DNA of 64,000 nt from contig JAHNUO010000030.1 in the NCBI GenBank assembly GCA_019787685.1, positions 186,001 to 250,000 on the forward strand, written 5' to 3'. Below, one piece after another: positions 44,300-54,798 of the stretch. The DNA is from Chiua virens (Eukaryota > Basidiomycota > Agaricomycetes > Boletales > Boletaceae). The notes under the pieces were generated by a model. That model was not told the DNA's origin and did no database searches. It saw only the letters and a list, made by a program, of their open reading frames with translations. Positions within the stretch are counted from its first letter, which is position 1. Every line of letters starts with the position of its first letter. The position numbers were made by a program, and so were the translations under genes.

Positions 44300-45675
44300 T
44301 GCCCAGTTCACGCATTGTTGGAAAATCGTGACCACAATCCATATAGAAGGACCACAGTCATGGAACCTGAAATAAGAGGCATCAGTGTCCAAAATTCAGC
44401 AATTAAAGCCACCGCTCCTCTTACCTGGCACACCCACCGCTGGTTGGCGCTCGATGAATAACAGCACACAGGGAAGAAGTACGCCAGACACCGTCTCAAC
44501 TCCTGATTTTTGGCAGTATCAGGCGAGAGATAAGCCGCGACCAGACTCTTCAACACCGGTCATATGCATGTCACCGTCAGGGTTCTAGACATCCCAGAAC
44601 AAATGGTGATGCATACCTGGTCGTCAGAAACCATGCCCGCCAAGACGAGGTTGGAGAGCCTGATGCACAACAAGGCTTGAACCTTTCAGATTCTTCCCCG
44701 TTGAGTATGTGTAGCAGGAACTCGATGACCCGTTCGGCCCAGTCATCAATGAAGGTGTCTGTACGCTGACGACAGGGGTAAAACACATCAAACAGAATGT
44801 ACTGCAACTGCACTGCTGCCTAGGAACTTCGTGCACCATCAAGGTGTCGAAAATGACTTGAAACACACTTGGCTTGAGTACTTCGGGGGAAGATTGGACC
44901 TGTGTGACGAAGAGCTGGAAGGAGGTAAAGGCCATTCGCTAGCAATGTGCACATCAGCGGCGTTCAATAAGTGTAAGTGTAGTCATACGCGTGCGATGAG
45001 ACAACACAACCCAAAGCACACGGGGCCTTTTCACAGAGTGTGAGCTCCTTAGGCTTGACGGCTGAAACGATCAGTTCACCCAAGATCCCTTCCAACGTAG
45101 AATTCTCTTCGAAAGTGTGAAAACGTCGTCTACGAATACCCTCTTAGAGCGGCGAAATTGACTTACACCATTCACGCGCTCCAACATCCCGATGCAAGGA
45201 GACAAATACCGAACATCAAGTGCGTCTGTTCGTGCCAGTTCTTCAGGGCATGCCGTGACGGTACTGGTGCTTGGGCTGGCATCGTCTTCGTTGCTGTCTT
45301 CTCCATCCCCATCTCCTTTGCCCTCAGCATCGTCTTTCTCTCCATCCTCTCCACCCTCTCCATCCTCCTTATCTCTCAGTTCGTGTACAACTTCAACGAC
45401 AACACCCTTGATACGTCCGCACACCGTGTGACCAACCCTTCAGGTAGGTTCTCTTCGCCAATCATGCCTCACACGAGCTGAAACATTTTGTGCCAACCGA
45501 TCCTGTCCGTGTAGTCGAAGTTCACTGCGAGTTTGAGCATCTCCACAACAACGAACACAGCATCCAGGACCAGATCATCCAGGCATTTGTCCGCGTCACG
45601 ACCGGAGCGTTCATTGGTGCCAAGACCCGCATAGTTCATTCTTGGACTACCGCATCGAAATCTTGGAATTTGTAG
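44300..45675 (-). pseudogene. Fragment of condensin complex subunit 3 (CAP-G/Ycg1), with introns
   Basis: Minus-strand blocks in order: LVLDAVFVVVEMLKLAVNFDY, WHKMFQLV then TGA, EENLPEGLVTRCADV, VVVEVVHELRDKEDG with an acidic loop, LDVRYLSPCIGMLERVNG, ENSTLEGILGELIV, a 50-bp intron (44988-44939), RMAFTSFQLFVTQVQSSPEVLK, VFQVIFDTLMVHE, VIEFLLHILNGEESE, VQALLCIRLSNLVLAGM, LKSLVAAYLSPDTAKNQELR and CLAYFFPVCCYSSSANQR. This matches the HEAT-repeat and Cnd3 region of CAP-G, a chromosome-condensation subunit. Intron remnants show copying at DNA level. A TGA, a small deletion and frameshifts break it, and both ends of the gene are absent. Confidence 0.75.
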
Positions 45676-46181
45676 TAGACATTTTCAATTGATGTGCGAT
45701 AAGTTACAACAGGGAGGGATCCTTCCAAATTTATTTGGTCATTGGTTGCAGCAGCGAGCTCCACATATACAGACGCCAAAAATGCCCTTTCTGGGGTCAA
45801 CATAGTCCAAAAAATGGCTGTGTTTTGGAATCAGGCGAGTTCATGTCACAATTTCAAGCAGACAGGCGCGCACCTTTGAACTCGAGTGGTCGAATATATC
45901 AACCTGAGTGGCCAATATATGCTGAGAAGGCGCCCTCGAAGCTGCCCTACACGGGCAAAGCCCCTACTTCAATGGGGGTAAAAGTTTTGGGACATCGAAG
46001 TTCTTGGGTTTTTGAAGAGCGCAGGAGCCTAGGAAGGGTTTCTGCTTGCGTTGTTTTCTTCTGAGTGCGAGTCAAACGCAGCCTAAAGCTTAGCTCGTGC
46101 CAGTCGTGCAGGAGTGGAGGGGCCACTGTAGCCACCAAAATAAACGATATTGAGGGGCCGAGTCGCCACGAGCGTGAAGTA
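45676..46181. other. No gene recognised
   Basis: Open frames here lack family motifs; the stretch lies between the CAP-G fragment and the next gene fragment. Confidence 0.4.
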
Positions 46182-46645
46182 TCAGCATCTTTCTTGGGAT
46201 GGATAGTATGTCCGGTCCTGGCAGAAATAATATGCATGTTCAGTGTCCAGAGAAGTCCACTCTGGACCTTGTGGCAAGGTTTCGTCACTCCTGCCGTGGT
46301 AGAGAGGTGTTCCTTTTGGAATGACACCTGGTACGATGTTATGGCCTATAATTCGGTGGGTGAGATTCAAAGCGAGCTAAGTGATAACCACTCACCATTC
46401 CTCATTCATGTGTTGGGCCAGTGTTGAAGGAGTGAGTGCACTGTCTCGAACACAAGATGGTCGGTATGATTAGGGTTCAGAAGTTGAAGGACGTCCCATT
46501 CTGCCGGATGCCAGTGATCTTGACCGAGAACGGCTTGACTCTGAGCTAGTTGCTTATTTTGCCAAGGGAGAGTCGAAGCCAACGGCACCTGGACAGTGCA
46601 ACTGAGGACTGAAGTCACAAAACCGAACAGCGCTAGCCGCAGCAT
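46182..46645 (-). pseudogene. Fragment of a conserved agaricomycete hypothetical protein
   Basis: Exon 1 starts with a hydrophobic signal-like segment (MLRLALFGFVTSVLSC), then HPAEWDVLQLLNPNHTDHLVFETVHSLLQHWPNT, then TGA. An intron (GTGAGT...TTATAG, about 46385-46340) leads to HNIVPGVIPKGTPLYHG and PEWTSLDTEHAYYFC. From memory this is the N-terminal part of a family widespread in agaricomycetes (a WPNTRYRNGH-type motif). The TGA sits where CGA (Arg) is expected. The C-terminal part is missing. Function unknown. Confidence 0.55.
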
Positions 46646-46981
46646 CGCAGAATGTCACCTATAGTAGTGTGCAGTCAAAACGACAGGTCATCGGATTAAA
46701 TCATATGAGATCGCCTCGCACTTGTCATCATTTTCGACCAAATTCGCTTTGAGAATACAGTTGTTAAACCCGATCGACATTGGACCTCGAGTCGGCACTT
46801 GGATACTTACTGAATATGTACTTAGCGGTTGAGTCATTCTCTGGAATGGTGTGACATGGTTGAATTCTACGTTGAACATTTACGTATGTATCCATAAGCA
46901 TTACTGGGCCTTCTCAGGGTATCTCTGAAGCTCCAGAGGTGAAAGGAAGTGAAAGTAACAGTTAAGAGTGTGATGAATGGT

Positions 46982-47434
46982 TTGAGGGAAGGATGGACGA
47001 ACCGTCTCATTTGCACCCAGAACTCGTAGGAACCAGATAGCGCGTGGGATTGCCACATTATTAGACTGCAACAAATCGAGAAGATTATGGCCTCTCGCCC
47101 CACGAGGTACACTTTTACCGAGTTTGTGCAATGGAACATTGCCGTTTGCGAGGTCGGCAAACCAAGCTTGACGCTTTGCATCGTTGAGGGTAACATGAGA
47201 GGGCATCTTGAAGGTCCAAGGGCTGGGTGTAACTTGAGTCGAATGTCGCTCAGGATGCATGATACGCACGGAACGGGCGACTGAGATACATACAGCGAAA
47301 GAGAAAAAAGGGTGCTTACCCTCGCTTGAATTGCTAAGAATCATGTGGAGTGAGTTTGTGATTTTGCTGCTGGAGTCGCCACCATGAAGTACCCTGTTCA
47401 GATTCAGGATCCTATACCGGCACCAGCCGTGCAT
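46982..47434 (-). pseudogene. MED12: Fragment of Mediator subunit 12 (MED12/Srb8)
   Basis: The minus strand encodes SPWTFKMPSHVTLNDAKRQA, WFADLANGNVPLHKLGKSVP, GHNLLDLLQSNNVAIPRAIW and FLRVLGANET (47003-47224), the N-terminal Med12 domain of the Mediator kinase module. An intron-like GTAAGC...CTCAG lies upstream (near 47320-47270), and homology stops at ANET, where GT follows. Only about 75 residues of a protein normally well over 1000 are present. A transcription regulator fragment like this has no expected role by itself. Confidence 0.7.
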
Positions 47435-48233
47435 TCCTCAACTCCGTCACGACATCGTGCCACTCGGAAGTTTTGAGCTACACTGGACGTGTCTGCGACG
47501 GATAATGAGCTGAGAAGTTGGCCAGCCCTACACCTCAGCAAAGCTGACACGCACCCGCAAGCCACTCGGGGTACCTCTTGTCACAATGCACCTCCGACGG
47601 CCGGCTCGTGTCTTCGTCGTGGCACATTGTGCAAAAGTAGAGTTCCTAAAGCAAGGGGTGGGTTTGGGTTGAACGTTGAGGCGCAACTTGGGTTCTCGTC
47701 GACTTCGAGCCCTGATCAGTAACCATTAGTGGCTGTGCCTTCTTGAACACCCGACTCGGAGTACTGTTGCAATTCAGCTCACCTACAGCTGCACTGGCTT
47801 GATTCAAGGGTTCCTAACGTGAATGAATACCCCGGCCATATTGCACACGATGGAAAGACTAACAATGGAAGGCGAGTTCATGTCGTGTTGGATGCTAAAA
47901 GGAGGATATAGCAGGCTTTCTGACACACCTCCCCGTTTGATCATCTGGGAGCAGTTCAAAAGTATTGCTTCTGACGCGATGTTGATACCTCATGTCCAGT
48001 AATTCTATCATATCGATGTTGTAGCCAGTACGCGTATGAAATTGATCTGCATGATAGCAATGTCAAGTTGTCAGAGTTCCTTCGATCAATTAAATTCCAT
48101 ATCAACTTCACCAATGAGTGCCGCCACTGAGTCTCGAGTAACACGTTCGAGGGTTGACTAGGACTGTTCGAGACTGAACCCTTGTACTGACCCACAAAAA
48201 TGCTCCTGGAACTTCTCACCGGACCCTTACCAA
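47435..48233. other. No gene recognised
   Basis: No frame longer than about 105 codons and no family motif. It separates the minus-strand gene fragments from the plus-strand cullin-like ORF. Confidence 0.4.
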
Positions 48234-49205
48234 GTGCCCAACGTTTTTTTGAAACAGTGCCAGAACCCACACGCCACAAAATATATCAGTAGCCCCGTCA
48301 TGTCCACTCCATTAAAATCAGCATTCATTCGTGCAGCCATGTCCAACGGAAACCAGACAAACGGGTCTGCAGCACTGCTTCTTCCGATGCCAAATCCTTC
48401 TACTGGAAGTGCCAATCCCTCTGTCTCGCTCTCTGCTCTTTGGGGCTACATCCTGCCTGCACTGAATCATATCCTCCGCTCCCCCACTGCCACTGTTGAC
48501 AAAGTGCCAGCCGTCGACTCCTCATATCACATTGGCATCCACACCGCTACCTACAATTACATCACAGCACACTCTTCAGCCGCAAACACCTGTAAGCAGG
48601 GCCTGAGCGGCTCAGATTTATATGAACACCTCAACAAGTACTATGCGGACCTCACTCAGGAGCTGTTGTTAGGCACCCCCGAGAACGACACGACTCTTGT
48701 TCAATATATTGTCTCGTCCTTCAAGCGCTACAGTGTTGGCGCACACTCCGTCGACCGACTCCTCAACTACGTCAATAAACATTATGTGAAACGTGCCATC
48801 GACGAAGATCGCGGTTGGCTCACACTCGGCGACATTTTCAGCGCTGTCGCTAAATCGATCGGGGAGGGGGATACACAGGAAAAGATTGCCAAGAAGTTAA
48901 GGGTGATGAGGATTACAGAGCTGAAGAAGTGGGGATATGAGGAAAATGGATCGTCCGGTTCGCTTGCCCTGGCTGAACAATGTGCGGAAGCGGCGAGTAC
49001 ATCGGATCGCATTGTTCCTCTGGGAGCATTGGCATTGAGGAGGTTCAGGACGGAATTCATCGAATTTTTAATGACTGCTCCCAAGATGAAGGTGAGGAAG
49101 CGCCCGGGAGTCCAAGCCGTGTCCATGGGAGACATGTCTCATCCTCCCCAGAGTCGATTGGGACGCGCAATACGTAAGCTTATCACGAGACCGCAGATTT
49201 TCTGA
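48234..49205 (+). CDS. Truncated cullin-like protein ending in the right inverted repeat
   Basis: An uninterrupted 323-codon frame; the Met at 48300 (MSTPLKSAF) is an alternative start. Residues 70-195 follow the cullin N-terminal repeat: LWGYILPALNHI, a Y-x3-Y-x3-TA-x-YNY-type helix, GSDLYEHLNKYYADL, FKRYSVGAHSVDRLLNYVNKHYVKR. The region to about 290 (LGDIFSAVAKSIGE, RRFRTEFIEFLM) continues like a cullin first repeat. The C-terminal cullin homology and Rbx-binding parts are absent. The last residues (ITRPQIF, stop) are encoded by the inverted repeat. It could encode a dominant-negative-type fragment or be a not yet decayed gene piece; both are inference. Confidence 0.6.
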   Translation: MPNVFLKQCQNPHATKYISSPVMSTPLKSAFIRAAMSNGNQTNGSAALLLPMPNPSTGSANPSVSLSALWGYILPALNHILRSPTATVDKVPAVDSSYHIGIHTATYNYITAHSSAANTCKQGLSGSDLYEHLNKYYADLTQELLLGTPENDTTLVQYIVSSFKRYSVGAHSVDRLLNYVNKHYVKRAIDEDRGWLTLGDIFSAVAKSIGEGDTQEKIAKKLRVMRITELKKWGYEENGSSGSLALAEQCAEAASTSDRIVPLGALALRRFRTEFIEFLMTAPKMKVRKRPGVQAVSMGDMSHPPQSRLGRAIRKLITRPQIF

Positions 49206-49775
49206 CAATGCCTTATAATACATTCTGAAGAAAGCTAAATTATATAATGGTAAAAAGGTCTTATTATTACTTTGCAACAGTAGGTCTGGTGAAGAATAAG
49301 TATCAAACAGTCAGTAATGACACACATCATGGGATTTGGTAATGGCCGGCAATGTTGACCAGTCTGGTACAGCTTTATATATTCTTTATAACAGTAGGCT
49401 GAGTGCATAACAAATGTCAGACTGTCAGTGAAGATACCAATTATACAGTTTACATATTCCTCATAATGGTAGCTACAGTTGAAAACAAGTGTCGGACAGT
49501 TAGAAAAGACGTACTACTATCACACAAGTCGGTAAAGGGCAAGGCCAATTAATTTGAGGGTAGTCGAAAATGTGTACCAAACATATCTTTACTAAGCAAA
49601 GATATCGATGCTTGCAACGTTCCCAACCCGAGTCCAACACACATTTCTGGCCAACTTTTTCATTCATGCTCGAGCTTCATCAATAGTACCACTCCGATGG
49701 CATTCTCAAATAAGTGTCAGGAAGGTGAAAGTGGGTCAGATATGCACGTATAGGAAGACTTTCGAATGATCAACC
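49181..49775. repeat. Right arm of the 595-bp inverted repeat pair
   Basis: Reverse complement of 29919-30513, same length. The inner edge overlaps the last codons of the cullin-like ORF. Outward, the sequence continues aggtggcgacagtg, which cannot be compared on the left because of the C LTR. Confidence 0.75.
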
Positions 49776-49979
49776 AGGTGGCGACAGTGAATAATTACCT
49801 GTAGCATGATTATGGCAGGCAAAGTGGATCATCCTGGGAGTAACGGCAACTGAAGGAAACATTTTCACGTCGTCATCATTTTGATCGACCAAACGAATGA
49901 TGGCAAATAGATAACCAGATTATTCTGCTTTGTGATTTCGAATAGCCTAGTATAACGTTCGAATCGGACCCAAACGAGT

Positions 49980-51474
49980 TTAACTACTACTAGAAATACG
50001 GCGCTTCTTCAGTGACTTTGCCACAGACTTTTGGGCAGAATTATCTCGTTCAATTCGAAAAGAAAAGGTGGGCCTGAGTGCTGACTGTGAAGCGAAGTAA
50101 CTGAGGGACTCACCTGTTCCACCATAACAGAAGTTCATCAACGAAATTTTTGTCCTCTTCAGTCTTGGTTTCTTCGAACCACTCCACTATGGCTTCATAG
50201 AACTTGTGGGTGTCAAATACACCATTGACAATTGCCCAAGAACCTGCAGAGGACAGGGCGAAATGAACCTGCAACGCAATCAGTAATCCATTAGCATCAA
50301 ATCTGGTATTAATTATGTTAACGGTAAACAACCAATTTACCTGGCAAGCCACATAGGCAATGGCGCGCGGCTGAACTGTTTGCATACCTATGAGTTTGGC
50401 CACGTTTGACCGCGTCCGTCTATCACCTCGGCGATGTTTCTTTCCAGCGGTTGGCTCAAGACCCTCATCGTCCAATGCGGAAGATGGAGAAATAAAGATG
50501 GCTTTGAAGGCCTGGAGTGGAGAATCAATGACGATACCTACATTTGTGTGCAGAACATGCCTTGACTAAAATTTCGTTCTTAAACAGTCCGCTGTCGAGA
50601 TTGGCAGGGTCTGACTGACCACCAGCATACAGGAAGGCCGGCCAAGATTGCGCGGTGACGAGAAAGTCGGGATGGAAGTCACGAATATTCTGCCGGTGAC
50701 TGTTGGAATACATAGCCTTGTCAATTGAAATGTTTATGGCGCAGAGTTCACTCACATGGGAACGTTCCAGTCATAGTCAACTGGACACAGAAAACTTCCT
50801 GTCGCATCATTGTAGAACCCTCTCCCGCTCTTGTCTTCAGCGCTGAGGGGAGGCTCAGGCTTTGGTGTCTGCTGCATGAGCCAGTTCACGACAAATACTT
50901 TAAGCCTGTGGATATCATCAGTGCGGCCGGTGTCAGCACCTCGTTCGAGCTGCATTTACATCAGTCCTATTGCACAAAGTCCAAGGGAATAAATTTCTGA
51001 CCTGTAGTAGAGCATCGCCAAGTTCTGTCTGAGGGATGTCACGGATAGAGGGAATCCACCGCATAAGTTCCTTGTAAGATTTGTACAAACGGTTTTCCCT
51101 TGGGCGTGCCGTCAATCACACTGATAAGAAACTAAATGTAAAACAAAACGCACACATCCGTGTGATTCACAATGTTCGCGTTGGCAACATGGGCTCGTCG
51201 GTCTGCCTCCGCCAACATGTCATTGACACTGTCGTGGAGAGACACAAGGCGTCTGATGAGTCGTCCTTTATAACGAAAACTTTGAACACTACCAAAAAAA
51301 AAAGGTCAGGTCAACGAGCACACAGAACAATTGCAAGATACTCTGCAATTCAGATCTGTACTGGAGGTTGCGAGTATTCAGGCTACGGTCTTGCAAAGCG
51401 ATAAGACGTGCCACTTGTTGCATCAAAAGAGTAGTATCAATGGTCTGGGACGGGGAGTCATCTGCACTTGACAT
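49980..51474 (-). CDS. DUF6698 family protein, multi-exon
   Basis: Start at 51474 (MSSADDSPSQTIDTT). Recognisable exons in order: helical N-terminus; LYKSYKELMRWIPSIRD; LERGADTGRTDDIHRLK; LSAEDKSGRGFYNDATG, LLCP-like FLCPVDYDW; QNIRDFHPDFLVTAQSWPAFLY; LFKNEILVK; AFKAIFISPSSALDDEG; ARTRSN-like basic part; AIAYVACQ/VHFALSSAGSW; FVDELLLWWNR; a basic Ser-rich end at the TAA 49980-49982. These blocks, ending in the WWNR motif, are typical of agaricomycete DUF6698 proteins, whose function is unknown. About seven short introns are needed; exact borders of the third are unclear. No stop was found in the proposed exons, so it may be functional. It lies outside the inverted repeats. Confidence 0.65.
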
Positions 51475-51599
51475 TGTTCAGGGCGAGACGAAGATAACAG
51501 TCTAAGAGTGGAGGTCAACGATGCACGACAATATTCTCAAGATATTTAAGAATGTATTCACTGGACAAATTTCATTATCCGCGAGAACGCCACGCACAC

Positions 51600-51925
51600 A
51601 TTGGACGACCATGGCTGTTGAGCCTCTCCACCCGAAATGGAAGGAGCTGTGTTAGCGTCGCTTCCGGGCCGCGCCACACGCATGGCATGGCCATGGCCAT
51701 ACCAATGTTTTCTTGATGTACTGAAATGGAAGGACGTCTGCCGGACAGCGCCACCAAATGACACGGCCATGGCAATACCGAAGGCTTCCGCTTGTCTCAA
51801 AACATTGCATGACCGTGGCCATCACAGTGCCTTCTTGATGTACTATAGTGGAAGGGCGCCTGAATTGCTGCCGGGCAACGCCACCGGATAACACGGCCAT
51901 GGGTATACCAGAGCCTCCTCTTGTC
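51600..51925. repeat. Tandem repeat of about 125 bp, 2-3 imperfect copies, upstream of the F-box-like gene
   Basis: The units share TTGATGTACTRWARTGGAAGG, then GGRCARCGCCACC, then ACACGGCCATGG-x-ATACC. Each contains a palindromic ATGGCCATGG-type core. Copies are near 51600-51690, 51700-51780 and 51815-51915; the first is the most diverged. No coding sense. Confidence 0.6.
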
Positions 51926-52089
51926 GTCTGAAAACAGAAGAAATCAGGTGTTTGGCGACAGGCCCTAACCAGCGAAGCGACTGAATAGAATTCAAAATTT
52001 TCCAGTACATCGAACACAATAAATCCCTACCTTTTCATTCCCGAGGTCTACTCACAGTGCACACCCTCCGTCCCCCACCTTTCATCGTT

Positions 52090-52939
52090 ATGGCTAGGGC
52101 TTCCAACAGAAGGGATCTGCCCGAGGAGGTAGAGAAAATGGTTTTTTTGTTAGCGAGTAGAAAGCCGCGTGAACTGGCTAAGTACTCACGGGTAGCTCGT
52201 CGTGTACAAGAATGGTAAGGGCTCCTAACTGCGTCTTACATGAAGCTGAAATTCTTCCTGCGTAAGGATGGAGCCTATCCTTTACAAAAAAATCAGTATC
52301 TCTTCTCAAGCCAATGCGAAAAGTCTTCTACTTTCGCTCGCTACGGGATCGAAGACAGTCCTACGCCTGCAAATCGGCACGTCTGTCTCCCCTGACATTG
52401 TTGCAATGCTCCTCCAACGTTGCCCTCGTCTGATCAACTTCGCTATACATGGGGAATGTAACAGCCTTCGTCAATTCTACATCATCCTCGACGCGCTCAA
52501 TAATCTCACGGACCTGAGGTACCTCTCGGTCGATCCTGCTCTGTTTTTTCAAACAGGCATCGTGCATCTTCCTGACACGCCCGCCTTCCATCGTGTTACA
52601 CATCTGGATCTGACCATTGACTCAGCTTGGGAGATAGTTACTACTGGGCTTCAGTATTTCAATCGCTTGACACACTTGTCAATGACCCGGAGAATGAGTG
52701 GTACGGCGACTCACTGCTTACTGGCACTCCTCCAACGTCAATCGTTGAAGGTGATTTTGCTGTGGGTGGATGAAATCGAAGGTCAACCCAAAGCGATCAA
52801 GTATCTGCTGAAACGGAAGTTAGATGACCCAAGAATAGTTCTGTTTTGCCAGTCAATGAAGTCAGGTGGCAGTTTCTGGCTGCGTGCAGAGCGCGTGATC
52901 GCCTGGCGGAAGGAGAACGACAGTATGTATCATCCATGA
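52090..52939 (+). CDS. F-box-like/leucine-rich-repeat-like protein
   Basis: Two exons, 52090-52214 and 52267-52939 (52-bp intron GTAAGG...CGTAAG), give 265 residues. The N-terminus (RRDLPEEVEKMVFLLAS, KPRELAKYSRVARRVQEW) is a short F-box-like motif. The remainder has leucine-rich repeats (LVRLQ-type LRLQIGT, CPRLINFAIHG, NLTDLRYLSVD, RVTHLDLTID, FNRLTHLSMTRR). Hundreds of such small F-box-like proteins occur in agaricomycete genomes; they are thought to recruit substrates to SCF ubiquitin ligases, which is not shown here. The frame is intact. The start was chosen because it alone puts the F-box-like motif in frame across the intron. Confidence 0.7.
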
Positions 52940-53666
52940 TACTTTCGAAATGAGACTAACCTTCGTAGTCACTACAGTAAAGCGTCCTACAGGGTTAGAG
53001 GGTATAACTTCATGTAGCGCTGCTCCGAAGGTCTATTAGTGATGTGACAAGTTTGGTGTTGTACATACTTTGGTGGATGGATCTAGATATGCGTTTGGTG
53101 CTCGAAAGAGAAATCAGTGTTAAGTACTTAAGTACATGGCGTAAAACTTACGATCCAGACTCTGGGTCGGTTTAAGGTGCATATCTGAGGCGCTTCAAAG
53201 AGTCTTCAACCCCACCGTCGCTCGATTCGAGATGGCAACGGGGCGACCCTATGGACACATAGTCCAAAAGCGTTATCTGTGCGACACGAAGTCAACACAG
53301 AGAGATCGATGATCTTTGAGCGGCGCAAAGCCAACTCGGTATGAGCCGATGATCCGTGGGACGAGGAGGCGTAGGAAGTGTCGGCGCAAGGTCTTCAAGT
53401 TGAGGGTGGCCAGGAGTGCCAGTATGGGTGCACGAGGGACCATGTCAATGATCCGGAAGGCGTCGATCTTGAGGGAGGGCTGTAACGAGAGGGTGGGATT
53501 TGCAACACGAGGTAATGAGCGAGTGTCATGAGAGGAAATGGGCGCGACGTCGCGGGAACCATCATGATGAGTTCTTTCATGGCAGATGTGAAATGGCACC
53601 TGTCGTTTTCAGACTCAAATACTAACTCCGACACTTCGTGTACCACTTAATTGCAAGTGTCATCGA
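52940..53666. other. Intergenic, containing one dispersed-repeat copy
   Basis: No gene seen. The dispersed repeat occupies 53190-53339. Minus-strand frames in 53273-53646 overlap repeat sequence and lack protein motifs. Confidence 0.4.
53190..53339 (+). repeat. Dispersed repeat DR1, copy 1
   Basis: Shares with three other copies the string CCTATGGACACA, then AGTCCAAAAGCGTT, then GAGCGGCGCAAAGCCAACTC. Ends differ slightly among copies. Orientation plus. Confidence 0.8.
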
Positions 53667-54627
53667 GTGCCGCAGTCTGAATGTCATATCATGCCCCTCA
53701 GTGCTCAGTCTGAATCTCGTAGTCCCTCCCTTACCTCGTCAGTCGATTCAGCAATGTCATCTTCCTTACCCAGCCCACAGGAAGATGACCCTGTCCTTGT
53801 GCCTTCGCAATCGAAGTCCTCCGACAAGTTCCCATCCCGGACCTCCCACAGTCGTTTCAATCAGCTCAATCAACCCTTTCCCGATCCCTTTCCTCCCAAT
53901 CGCTACCCTGAGACGACACCTCCCTCTTCTCCTCCTGACAATCGTCGAAAGAAACGGCTTCCGTCTCATTCCTCATCCAATCCGAAGCGACAATACCATT
54001 ACCACCCTTACATCCCCAGGGGAAAAGGACCTGTCCCCCCTGCGCTGCACTATGCAGCACAATCACTGGGGATAATGTCCCCCACCGATGTAACGCTTGA
54101 TGAAGTAGAGCAGGTACGTTGCATTGCGCGGGCCCGTCAACTAGCTCACATCCAAATAGGAGAAAGAAGGGTTTATTCAGGCCCTTTCTGCCATGCCCGA
54201 AACCATTTTGATGTCGGCACTTGAAGCCAAACGGGCGGATCATGAGTGCATTGCCCTACGGCTTGCACTCGCGAAGGCAGAAATAAGATCCTCGGAGAAG
54301 CATATGGTCTTTTTGGCCAGTATGCATGACCAGCATGAAGGCGCCCACGCTGCTAGTGGGGCATGCCTTGATATATTTCATCGAGTCCTCAATCCCCGCG
54401 GTAAAGAAGATGTCGAAGATAGTAAGCAATTTTACGAGGACACTCGTGTGGAGCGGCTTACGGCGTTGGCGGTTTCTGAGGCACACGTGGGTCAAATACA
54501 GGACGTGATTGGTCTACGACTTTCAGATCTGTTTGAAGGAGGCAGTGTTGAGCGACATGTATCCCATGGTTCGGAGGATTCAGACTTGAGCGGATTTAGC
54601 GATTCGGAGGATGTTCGACTCGTCTGA
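53667..54627 (+). pseudogene. Unknown helical protein gene with a single-base frameshift
   Basis: The first frame (53667-54150) is Ser/Pro-rich with a basic RRKKRLPSHSSSNPKRQ and PRGKGPVPPALHYAAQSLG. It leads into DEVEQVRCIARARQLAHIQI. Removing one G near 54160 continues into the second frame (EKEGFIQALSAMPETILMSALEAKRADHECIA...), a long charged helix that ends acidic at 54627. No family is recognised. Frameshift, sequencing error, or a very short unusual intron are the options; the first seems likeliest. Confidence 0.45.
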
Positions 54628-54798
54628 GGGATTTAAAGGGGATACATTACCGCTATCCTCACCCGCGGTGTCCCTTCTGTTGTAATCTTACTTTCTATTC
54701 CAAATCAAGTTTGTGTATGCCTATTGGTGTATGTTTTCATTTTATCTTAATGCCATATACCGAATGGGATCCTTCGACTTACACTGACACTGATCACG

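Noticed and set aside
45158..45481. Plus-strand frame with hydrophobic stretches, at first sight a membrane protein
   Set aside because: It is exactly antisense to the acidic loop of the CAP-G fragment; the hydrophobic runs are reverse-strand readings of Glu/Asp/Gly codons.
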